Shown in pieces: positions 34,320 through 44,722 of a DNA stretch of 64,000 bases (the first letter of the stretch is position 1; each line of letters starts with the position of its first letter). The translations under genes and the position numbers were made by a program. Below the pieces are notes generated by a model. It was given only the letters and a program-made list of their open reading frames with translations. It was not told the DNA's origin and ran no database searches. The stretch is from Zeus faber (taxonomy: Eukaryota; Chordata; Actinopteri; Zeiformes; Zeidae): NCBI GenBank assembly GCA_960531495.1, contig OY482861.1, forward strand, positions 3,100,001-3,164,000, read 5' to 3'.

Positions 34320-34525
34320 CTAGTCTGGATCATACGTTGTGAGGTTAAGCTTAATGCAGGCGTTGAGGCTTCCATCAGTTAAACTTAAGCGTAGGATGGT
34401 CTTAATGTTTCTCAGATGCGAGAAAGACTGCTCACATGCATTTGTAAAGCCAAACATGGTCAATACGGCATTACTCACACGCTGCATTGTGTGCTGTGTG
34501 ACGGGACGCTCGTTCCAAGTTTTAA
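34320..34525 (-). pseudogene. hAT transposase C-terminal dimerisation domain
   Basis: On the minus strand a frame reads NAVLTMFGFTNACEQSFSHL, then NIKTILRLSLTDGSLNACIK, then TTYDPD and a stop. This is the hAT C-terminal dimerisation pattern (MFG..Y.CE..FS...IK...R..LTD..L). Only about 65 codons remain. The upstream RNase-H-like catalytic core and BED finger are absent, so it is a fragment. Confidence 0.8.
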
Positions 34526-34544
34526 GAATCAGCTGGTCTTCAGT

Positions 34545-34797
34545 TTCAAGTTCAAGTTCAAGTTCAAGAGATTATTTGTCACATACATATTGAAGTTTTT
34601 TCGACTTCTGTCCACTTTTGTTCAGCTGATTGGTCCGACTCGAGGCAGGGAGTTTTCTTAATGTTTGTCTGTCTTACAGAGGGGATCGGCGCATGGGCTC
34701 GTAAGCAGTCCAGCAGTGGAACGCCATTCCTCCTGCTCCCAAGAGGATCATTATTATCCACAATTATTATAATGATCCTCAGTGATACATATAATAG
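34545..34797. repeat. (TTCAAG)n-headed repeat piece inside the hAT remnant
   Basis: Four to five TTCAAG units (34545-34568) lead into GATTATTTGTCACATACA and about 200 bp of non-coding sequence before hAT sequence resumes near 34798. Short microsatellite ends of this type are typical of retroposed tails, so an inserted SINE or LINE end is likely. The family is not named. Confidence 0.45.
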
Positions 34798-35202
34798 TGG
34801 CCTGCGTGCCGCAAGTTGAAATGAACAGTAAAACTTTCGCCATGTCGGCGCACCACAGCCATCTCCTTCCCTAAGCCCTTACCTGTGGGCAGAGACTTCC
34901 ACAAGTTGCGCCTGAGCAGAGACCCGGTAGGGGCAGGGCGCCGAGTAAATGGCGCCCCGGAGTCTTTATGTTGTCCGCAGCCGGTGCTTGACTACTTTGT
35001 CCGCCACATTTATATTTTGAATTTTATTTTCAAGTTGTAATTTCTCTTACCTGTTTTACTTTAAAATGACACAGAATAATAATTTATTACTTGTTAATTG
35101 TGATGAAAAATTTTAGCTCAAAATTGTATGCGAGCCATATACCGTCATCAAAAGAGCCGTAATTGGCTCGCGAGCCATAGGTTCCCGACCCCTGCTCTAG
35201 AT

Positions 35203-36001
35203 TGATTCAATCTTTAAGCTTACTCAGATCTTCCCTGATCGGAACAATATCTCAGTGAGTCGTCACCTTCACTTTTCGGGAATCTTGTGTTGCCTTTGCT
35301 GGACCTGTCCAGACGACTCCTTGTTGGATATCTTACGGCCGGTCTCTGACTGCCGCTGGGCACACAACCTGGACATGAAGAGAGTCTCATCATCGTTGCC
35401 AGATTGTTGGATAAATTATCCTAGGTGGTCGGTGAGGTTAATCTGCCCGCTACAGGAAAACAAAACTGAGAGTATTAAAGATATTTATTCTGCAAAATAA
35501 AGAGAAAGATACCGTCATGCTTCAAAGCAGTGTTCTGATCAGTCTACCCCTATTACTGACGAAGAGGGCTTTATACCAAAGAGAGGTTGTGTGTCAGGTG
35601 TCATTTACAACTCTGATCCTCAGTCATATCCCTGGGTGTTCCCCCAAACAGTGATTTAACAGTCAAACTTCGGTCACAGACACAATCCTACTGTACCATA
35701 AAACAAACACACAACGCTCTTTTAAGTCCCTCTTGTCCTTATCCTTATCTCCACACAAGGTTAAGTGAAGGATGGAATGTGGTCTGGTTTTTCCAATACT
35801 ACAACTGAAATGTTTTAGACAGTTTTTACACACAGACACACACAGACAATTTTTTTGTCTCTTTATATTAACTCTGAGTGACTCATAAAAACCCATAGAC
35901 AATGAGTTTTATAACTAAGTAACATACAAAAGGCTATTGTCCTGTATAAAACATGTAAAACCTCATTCAAATAGTTGATCATGTGCATTTTTCTCTCACA
36001 G
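35203..36001. other. Non-coding stretch, no gene recognised
   Basis: No domain-bearing frame. A CA-rich patch lies at 35826-35850. The stretch ends in a T-rich tract and CACAG that form a plausible splice acceptor for the next block. Confidence 0.4.
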
Positions 36002-36339
36002 CCTACATACGTGCAACTGCGGCTCTAGCGCATGCCACTGTGATTGCACTGACGTTTCACCTTCTGGACTTGATAGACCTGCTGGCTAATTTAAGGGTCT
36101 TATTGGCCCGACTTAATGGCCTTGTTGGCCGACTTGAAGGACCTGCTGGATGCGTTGCCAAGCCCGCTTTGCGCACTCAAAGTTGTACTGCCACTGCGGT
36201 CCAGGCCTTTTGCCCGTTCCTCCAAGCCTGGCTGTCTGTTTGGGCCCACGAGTTCTGTGGAGCCTCAGCCTTCCAAGGGGTCTGAGGGTTCCGTGGGCCC
36301 TGGGTGTTCTGACATCATTGCTCTCAGCAATGCCTTGAG
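36002..36339 (+). other. Exon-like block between good splice signals
   Basis: TTTTTCTCTCACAG ends at 36001 and GAG followed by GTGAGG ends the block at 36339. One frame is open only from about 36093 and reads ADLKDLLDALPSPLCALKVV and PGCLFGPTSSVEPQPSKG, ending ALSNALR at the donor. Another frame is open over most of the block. The base composition is higher in G+C than its surroundings. I recognise no family, and the upstream stops mean that it is not clearly coding. Confidence 0.25.
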
Positions 36340-36828
36340 GTGAGGCCAATCTTTTTACTCTTAAGCCCTCACCACATGTAGCTGTACTTGGCTATACAGC
36401 GAGCTAAACACTCTTGCAATAAGTACCCGGAGACAGGAGCGCACTTTTGGTATCGTTAATGAAAGCGGTGTAAAACTGTGGAACAGTAGAGAAATATGCA
36501 GATAAACGATCAATCTCTATGCAGATGTAGATAACGTGTTAATACGTTGTCATAGCTCCCACATTGTATACATACAACAATAACATGAATTATCTCACAA
36601 ATTGTGCTTTCTCAAGGGCAGTGAAGAGGCTGATGGAAGAGATGTTAATCCGGGTCTGGGACATGATCAGATTGGCTGAGTGTGCCTTGATCTGTTTATG
36701 CCTGTTCTGATTTTACTATTATATTATTATACTATCATCCAAATGCTATGATGTTGCAATACTGACTGCGCGGGGGGCGCACCGGGAGGCAGAACAACCG
36801 TGTTTTGGTTGCATCTAAATTTTTTAGT

Positions 36829-36952
36829 ATGGCTTTTAAGTTGGTTTTTAACTGTATTTCTGTGTTTGTATTGGAACTGATTTTTTTAATCTGGCTTTTA
36901 AATCAGTTTTGAAACTGTATTTCTGTATCAGGATTGGGTCTGAATTTTTGGG
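36829..36952. repeat. Tandem duplication of about 62 bp
   Basis: Two adjacent copies share the order GGCTTTTAA, then ACTGTATTTCTGT, then ATTGG followed by CTGA(A/T)TTTTT. They differ at roughly a quarter of positions. Confidence 0.6.
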
Positions 36953-37623
36953 ACACATCATCAGTAGTGGACCCCAGGACCATGAGGTGTTTGACCATTA
37001 TCACTAGACACCCTCGCCTGAGGAAGGCCCTCCCGTGGTTGATCAAGCCTCGGAGTGTGTCCCATAGCCAATTGGAGTTCAATTTGGGTTATGCTCGATT
37101 GTGGGTAGGCAAAGAGTTTTGCTAAGCATTAATTTAGAATGATTTATGTTAAGAGTTTTGCTAAACATTAATTTTGAATGACCAATTTACTAATGCTTCA
37201 TGCAATTATGCCATGTCAAGGTTGGTATGGTAAATTATAAAAAAAAAATAAAAGGTTACGTTTAATAGGTAAGTATTTAGAGGTGTCTTGTGTTCCTACT
37301 TTGTGTCAGGGTCTTCTGTAGGTTCAGAATGAAGTTAGCTCCTCGGCACATCTGAATTTATGGGGCATAGCTCCACCCATTTTTTGGAATAAACTCCTTT
37401 TATTTTCTTTGTTTTCTTCCAATAAAAATCCTAATTGGTTTTAACCAATTGGGGATGGGGGGATGGGTTTTAACCAACTTCATCTTTCATTTTCATAAAC
37501 GTCCTTTACTTACTCAACTTACTACGCCGGATCGAGCTGTACACTCTACCTTCATCCACTCCCTCATTTTCATGAGGGAAAGGAGGATAGAAGAGAGAAG
37601 ATAGAAGATAACGTATTGTCAGA
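36953..37623. other. Non-coding stretch with short direct repeats
   Basis: GAGTTTTGCTAA(G/A)CATTAATTT occurs twice near 37110-37180. A 63-codon frame at 36934-37125 has no recognised domain. A purine-rich AGAAGATAGAAGATA patch lies at 37585-37612. Confidence 0.4.
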
Positions 37624-37660
37624 CGATTTAAAATGCTGAAAAGGCGGTTAGGTTAAAAGC
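37624..37660 (+). repeat. Isolated relic of the right-hand satellite
   Basis: CGATTTAAA, GAAAAGGCGG and GGTTAAA occur in the same order and almost the same spacing as in satellite A monomers (for example CGATTTAAACGTCGAAAAGG followed by CGG at 38988-39012). The match of 26 bases in three blocks is unlikely by chance. It lies 1.1 kb outside the array, in the same orientation. Confidence 0.6.
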
Positions 37661-38707
37661 TTGTATGTGCGCCCCACACTGTGTTGGTGTGGGGCGTGGT
37701 TGTGTGTTTGGGCGCCGCGCCCCTGCATCGATCTGGTCGCGATTCGCCTATCTCTCCCAGTGCCAAAACTTATATTCACAAATACACCACACAATAGGCC
37801 TAGGGCTTGCGGGATGGGTGGGGTGCAAGCTATATAGGTGGGGATGCAGCGGGCAGCTGCCATCTTGCCTGTCACGCTCCTGCCCCAGCGTGCTTCTCGT
37901 CCGTTACGAAATGTTAATCCGACTCATATTGGCTTAGAATGCATACACTCGCACACGAATCCTACTCCAAGCAACACTCCACCAGACCAGGGTCTGCGGG
38001 GCAGGAGGGGTGTGAGTGATTCAGGGTCGACTTGCCTGAAGGACTTGCATCCCCAACCCCGCAATTTTGACTGCAATAGGCAACAGTACACATTTAGCAC
38101 TGGGGTTTTCCGGGATGGACAGACAGGCGGTCCTATCACACACACACACACATGCACAACCACCACACCTTCTTTGAATGCACCCCAGCAGCCTTCTGGT
38201 TGCATTACTCTCCTTTTCTCCCTCATTTACTGCCATAACTATGACAGGAAGAGGCCAGGTGACCATTTGTCATTCCAGTTTTCCTGGACCTAATCAACTG
38301 TTTTTCATTACATGTTGTCGTCCAATGTTAATTTTTTTGTGTAAATGTTTTCAGGTTCTATGTTTAATTGTCTCACCGGCCATGATTCTCTCCCTCTTGG
38401 GGTAGTGATCAGTTGTTTATAGACCCAAACATGATAAATAGTTTTCCAAAGAGGGGGGTTGGTGGTGGTTCTCTTTGACCAAAAACTGTGCTCTTGTCAT
38501 CCTACAGGTCATCCACTGGACAGAATTATTGCAGCAGTTCTTGATGATTTAAGAATTAATAAAGTGTTGCATTGCAGGTGGAGAACTTGAGATACACTTG
38601 CGGACTAACTCTGTCCTAGATGCAATGGCATGCAAATACTCTTTGTTGTATGCCCAGCATGCTGACAGGATGGGTTGAAAATAAATAAATAAAAAATAAA
38701 ATCTCCA
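37661..38707. other. Non-coding stretch before the satellite
   Basis: Mixed GC content, with a CTATATAGG word near 37830 and a short CA run near 38142. No frame carries a recognised domain. A run of AAATAAATAAATAAAAAATA near 38680 directly precedes the first degraded satellite words. Confidence 0.4.
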
Positions 38708-41700
38708 CGAATTACTCTGTGTGGCAGGATCAGACAAAAGGTCAAACATGTATTTGTCGAGTTAAAAAACGCATTTTCAGCCCATTTAAACGTCGAAAAG
38801 GCGGATCGGTTAAACGCTACAGTCATTACTCTGTGTGACAGTGTCAGGCAGTTTAAATACTATGATGAACTAGTATGTGCTGCTAAAGTGTTGTTTGTCA
38901 AACAGTTGTAGGTCCTTCTAACATTTATTTTTCGAGTAATGATTATTTTTATCAACGTCTGCACATGTGGGAAAAAACGCATTTTCAGCCGATTTAAACG
39001 CCGAAAAGGCGGATCGGTTAAACGCTACAGTCATTACTCTGTGCGACAGTGTCAGACAGTTTAAATACTATGATGAACTAGTATGTGCTGCTAAAGTGTT
39101 GTCTGTCAACGAGTTTTAGGCTCATATAAAATGTATTTTTCGAGTTATGAGTATTTTCAGAATTTTGGACGGTTTGCTGCCTTGCTGAATTAGAGAAACA
39201 CCGAACCAATGTCTCTTTATAGGTGAATGATTCAGAATGCTGCAGTACACCATATCATTTTAATTAATATGAGGAACAATTATGTGCTTAAGTCTTTCTC
39301 AAAGACAGTTTAAATACAATGATAAACTAGTATGTGCTGCTAAAGTGTTTGTCAACCAGTTTTAGGCCCATATAAAATGTATTTCTCGAGTTATGATCAT
39401 TTTCATCAAAGTCTACACATGTGGGAAAAAACGCATTTTCAGCCGATTTAAACGTCGATTTGGCGGAACGGTTAAACGCTTCAGCCATTACTATGTGACA
39501 GTGTCAGACAGTTTAAATACAATGATAAACTAGTATGTGCTGCTAAAGTGTTGTTTTTCAAACAGTTTTAGGCCCATTTAAAATGTATTTTTCGAGTTAT
39601 GATCATGTTCAGAACTTTGGACGATTTGCTGTCTAGCTGAATTAGAGAAACACCGAACAATTGTCTCTTTGTAGGTGCATGATTTTGAATACTGCAGTAC
39701 ACCATATAACTTTAATTAATATGAGGAACAATTATGTGCTTCTTAAGTCTTTCCTAAAGACAGTTTAAATACAATGATAAACTAGTATGTGCTGCTAAGG
39801 TCTTGTTTGTCAACCAGTTTTAGGCCCAAATAAAATGTATTTTCGAGTTCTGATAACTTTCATCAAAGTCTACACGTGAGAAAAAACGCATTTTCAGCCG
39901 ATTTAAACGTCGAAAAGGCGAATCGGTTGAACGCTTCAGTCATTACTCTATGTGACAGTGTCAGAAAGTGTAAATACAATGATAAACTAGTATGTGCTGC
40001 TAATGTGTTGTTTGCCAACCAGTTTTAGGCCCATATAAAATGTATTTTTCGAGTTATGATCATTTTCCGAACTTTGGACCGTTTGCTGTCTAGCTGAATT
40101 AGAGAAACACCGAACCATTCTCTCTTTGTAGGCGCATGATTTAGAATGGTGCAGTACACCATATAACTTTAATGAATATGAGGAACTATTATGTGCTTCT
40201 TAAGTCTTTCTCAAAGACAGTTTAAATACAATGATAAACTAGTATTTGCTGCTAAAGTCTTGTTTGTCAACCAGTTTTAGGCCCATATAAAATGTATTTT
40301 TCGAGTTCTGATAATTTTCATCAAAGTCTACACATGTGGGAAAAAACGCATTTTCAGTCGATTTAAACGTCGAAAAGGCGAATCGGTTAAACGCTTAAGT
40401 CATTACTCCATGTGACAGTGTCAGACAGTTTAAATACAATTATGAACTAGTGTGTGCTGCTAAAGTGTTGTTTGTCAACCAGTTTTAGGCCCATATAAAA
40501 TGTATTTTTCGAGTTATGATCATTTTCAGAAATTTGGACGATTTGCTGTCTAGCTGAATTAGAGAAACACCGAACCATTGCCTCTTTGTAGGTGCATGAT
40601 TTAGAATGCTGCAGTACACCATATAACTTTAATTAATATGAGGAACAATTATGTGCTTCTTAAGTCTTTCGCAAAGACAGTTTAAATACAATGATAAACT
40701 AGTATGTGCTGCTAAAGTGTTGTTTGTCAACCAGTTTTAGGCCCATATAAAATGTATTTTTCGAGTTATGATAATTTTCATCAAAGTCTACACGTGGGAA
40801 AAAACGCATTTTCAGCCGATTTAAACGTCGAAAAGGCGGAACGGTTAAACGCTTCAGTCATTACTCTATGTGACAGTGTCAGACAGTTTAAATACAATGA
40901 TAAACTAGTATGTGCTGCTAAAGTGTTGTTTGCCAACCAGTTTTAGGCCCATATAAAATGTATTTTTCGAGTTATGATCATTTTCCGAACTTTGGACCGT
41001 TTGCTGTCTAGCTGAATTAGAGAAACACCGAACCATTGTCTCTTTGTAGGCGCATGATTCAGAATACTGCAGCACAGCATAGAAATTTAATTAATATGAT
41101 GAACTATTATGTGCTTCTTAAGTGTTTCTCACAGAGTTCTAGGCCTATCTAACATGTATTTGTGGAGTTATGATCATTTTCAGAACTTTGGACGATTTGC
41201 TGTCGAGCTGAATTAGAGAAACACCGAACCATTGTCTCTTTGTAGGTGAATGATTCAGAATGCTGCAGTACACCATATAACTTTAATTAATATGAGGAAC
41301 AATTATTTTGCTTCTTAAGTCTTTCTCAAAGACAGTTTAAATACAATGATAAACTAGTATGTGCTACTAAAGTCTTGTTTGTCAACCAGTTTTAGGCCCA
41401 TATAAAAATGTATTTCTCGAGTTATGATCATTTTCATCAAAGTCTACACATGTGGGAAAAAACGCATTTTCAGCCGATTTAAACGTCGATTTGGCGGAAC
41501 GGTTAAACGCTTCAGCCTTTACTATGTGACAGTGTCAGACAGTTTAAATACAATGATAAACTAGTATGTGCTGCTAAAGTGTTGTTTTTCAAACAGTTTT
41601 AGGCCCATTTAAAATGTATTTTTCGAGTTATGATCATGTTCAGAACTTTGGACGATTTGCTGTCTAGCTGAATTAGAGAAACACCGAACAATTGTCTCTT

Positions 41701-42737
41701 TGTAGGTGCATGATTTTGAATGCTGCAGTACACCATATAACTTTAATTAATATGAGGAACAATTATGTGCTTCTTAAGTCTTTCTCAAAGACAGTTTAAA
41801 TACAATGATAAACTAGTATGTGCAGCTAAAGTCTTGTTTGTCAACCAGTTTTAGGCCCATATAAAATGTATTTTTCGAGTTATGATAATTTTCATCAATG
41901 TCTACACGTGGGAAAAAACGCATTTTCAGTCGATTTAAACGTCGATTTGGCGGAACGGTTAAACGCTTCAGTCATTACTCTATGTGACAGTGTCAGTCAG
42001 TTTAAATACAATGATGAACTAGTATGTGCTGCTAAAGTCTTGTTTGTCAACCAGTTTTAGGCCCATATAAAATGTATTTTTCGAGTTCAGATAATTTTCA
42101 TCAAAGTCTACACGTGGGAAAAAACGCATTTTCAGTCGATTTAAACGTCGATTTGGCGGAACGGTTAAACACTTCAGTCATTACTCTATGTGACAGTGTC
42201 AGACAGTTTAAATACAATGATAAACTAGTATGTGCTGCTAAAGTCTTGTTTGTCAACCAGTTTTAGGCCCAAATAAAATGTATTTTTCGAGTTCTGATAA
42301 TTTTTCCGAACTTTGGACCGTTTGCTGTCTAGCTGAATTAGAGAAACACCGAACCATTGTCTCTTTGTTGGTGAATGATTCAGAATGCTGCAGTACACCA
42401 TATAACTTTAATTAATATGAGGAACAATTATTTTGCTTCTTAAGTCTTTCTCAAAGACAGTTTAAATACAATGATAAACTAGTATGTGCTGCTAAAGTGT
42501 TGTTTGTCAACCAGTTTTAGGCCCATATAAAATGTATTTTTCGAGTTATGATAATTTTCATCAAAGTCTACACATGTGGGAAAAAACGCATTTTCAGCCG
42601 ATTTAAACGTCGAAAAGGCGGATCGGTTAAACGCTTCAGCCATTACTCTGTGACAGTGTCAGACAGTTTAAATACAATGATAAACTAGTATGTGCTACTA
42701 AAGTCTTGTTTGTCAACCAGTTTTAGGCCCATATAAA

Positions 42738-42933
42738 ATGTATTTTTCGAGTTATGATCATTTTCCGAACTATGGACCGTTTGCTGTCTAGCTGAATTAG
42801 AGAAACACCGAACCATTGTCTCTTTGTAGGCGCATGATTCAGAATACTGCAGTACAGCATAGAAATTTAATTAATATGATGAACTATTATGTGCTTCTTA
42901 AGTTTTTCTCACAGAGTTCTAGGCCCATCTAAC
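42738..42933 (+). repeat. Satellite monomer type C, example (196 bp)
   Basis: It opens like B (TTTTCCGAAC variant) but has CAGTACAGCATAGAAATTT and ATGATGAACTATTATG. It then ends CACAGAGTTCTAGGCCCATC followed by TAAC, skipping most of the shared block. The next monomer then begins ATGTATTTGTGGAG. It recurs once per higher-order unit in most of the array. Confidence 0.88.
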
Positions 42934-44264
42934 ATGTATTTGTGGAGTTATGATCATTTTCAGAACTTTGGACGATTTGCTGTCGAGCTGAATTAGAGAA
43001 ACACCGAACCATTGTCTCTTTGTAGGTGAATGATTCAGAATGCTGCAGTACACCATATAACTTTAATTAATATGAGGAACAATTATTTTGCTTCTTAAGT
43101 CTTTCTCAAAGACAGTTTAAATACAATGATGAACTAGTATGTGCTGCTTATGTCTTGTTTGTCAACCAGTTTTAGGCCCATATAAAATGTATTTTTCGAG
43201 TTCTGATAATTTTCATCAAAGTCTACACATGTGGGAAAAAACGCATTTTCAGCCGATTTAAACGTGGAAAAGGCGGATCGGTTAAACGCTTCAGCCATTA
43301 CTCTGTGACAGTGTCAGACAGTTTAAATACAATGATAAACTAGTATGTGCTACTAAAGTCTTGTTTGTCAACCAGTTTTAGGCCCATATAAAATGTATTT
43401 TTCGAGTTCTGATAATTTTCATCAAAGTCTACACGTGAGAAAAAACGCATTTTCAGCCGATTTAAACGTCGAAAAGGCGAATCGGTTGAACGCTTCAGTC
43501 ATTACTCTATGTGACAGTGTCAGAAAGTGTAAATACAATGATAAACTAGTATGTGCTGCTAATGTGTTGTTTGCCAACCAGTTTTAGGCCCATATAAAAT
43601 GTATTTTTCGAGTTATGATCATTTTCCGAACTTTGGACCGTTTGCTGTCTAGCTGAATTAGAGAAACACCCAACCATTGTCTCTTTGTAGGCGCATGATT
43701 TAGAATGCTGCAGTACACCATATAACTTTAATGAATATGAGGAACTATTATGTGCTTCTTAAGTCTTTCTCAAAGACAGTTTAAATACAATGATAAACTA
43801 GTATGTGCTGCTAAAGTCTTGTTTGTCAACCAGTTTTAGGCCCATATAAAATGTATTTTTCGAGTTCTGATAATTTTCATCAAAGTCTACACATGTGGGA
43901 AAAAATGCATTTTAAGCCGATTTTAACGTCGATTTGGTGGAACGGTTAAACGCTTCAGTCATTACTCTATGTGACAGTGTCAGACAGTTTAAATACAATG
44001 ATCAACTAGTATGTGCTGCTAAAGTGTTGTTTGTCAAACAGTTTTAGGCCCATATAAAATGTATTTTTCGAGTTCTGATAATTTTCATCAAAGTCTACAC
44101 GTGGGAAAAAACGCATTTTCAGCCGATTTTAACGTCGATTTGGCGGAACGGTTAAACGCTTCAGTCATTACTCTATGTGACAGTGTCAGACAGTTTAAAT
44201 ACAATGATAAACTAGTATGTGCTGCTAAAGTGTTGTTTGTCAAACAGTTTTAGGTCCATATAAA

Positions 44265-44516
44265 ATGTATTTTTCGAGTTATGATCATTTTCAGAACTTT
44301 GGACGATTTGCTGTCTAGCTGAATTAGAGAAACACCGAACAATTGTCTCTTTGTAGGTGCATGATTTTGAATGCTGCAGTACACCATATAACTTTAATTA
44401 ATATGAGGAACAATTATGTGCTTCTTAAGTCTTTCTCAAAGACAGTTTAAATACAATGATAAACTAGTATGTGCAGCTAAAGTCTTGTTTGTCAACCAGT
44501 TTTAGGCCCATATAAA
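44265..44516 (+). repeat. Satellite monomer type B, example (252 bp)
   Basis: It starts with the same ATGTATTTTTCGAG end. Its own core has AGAACTTTGGACGATTTGCT, GAATTAGAGAAACACCGAAC, CTGCAGTACACCATATAAC and TTAATTAATATGAGGAAC, then returns to the shared block at CAGTTTAAATAC. It carries no long frame. A variant with ATTTTGCTTC is 1 bp longer. Confidence 0.9.
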
Positions 44517-44722
44517 ATGTATTTTTCGAGTTATGATAATTTTCATCAATGTCTACACGTGGGAAAAAACGCATTTTCAGTCGATTTAAACGTCGATTTG
44601 GCGGAACGGTTAAACGCTTCAGTCATTACTCTATGTGACAGTGTCAGTCAGTTTAAATACAATGATGAACTAGTATGTGCTGCTAAAGTCTTGTTTGTCA
44701 ACCAGTTTTAGGCCCATATAAA
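44517..44722 (+). repeat. Satellite monomer type A, example (206 bp)
   Basis: The unit runs from ATGTATTTTTCGAG to CCCATATAAA. The core has CTACACGTGGGAAAAAACGC, TTTAAACGTCGATTTGGCGG and TCATTACTCTATGTGACAG. Subtypes: CACGTG with length 206 and an open 64-codon frame; CACATGTG with length 208 and the frame lost; and CACATGTG with GAAAAGGCGGATCGG plus a 2-bp loss (CTCTGTGACAG) that restores 206. Confidence 0.9.

Larger units (their letters stand above)
34320..35194 (-). mobile_element. hAT (Charlie-like) DNA transposon, internally deleted
   Basis: The right end at 35179-35194 reads, on the minus strand, CAGGGGTCGGGAACCT. GGCTCGCGAGCC and GGCTCTTTTGATGAC follow, wording typical of a hAT-Charlie 5' end. 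A transposase C-terminus lies at 34320-34525. The body of the transposase is missing and another repeat tail (34545-34797) sits between the parts. CTCTAGAT at 35195-35202 would be the 8-bp target copy; its partner was not found because the left end is not recognised. Confidence 0.78.
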
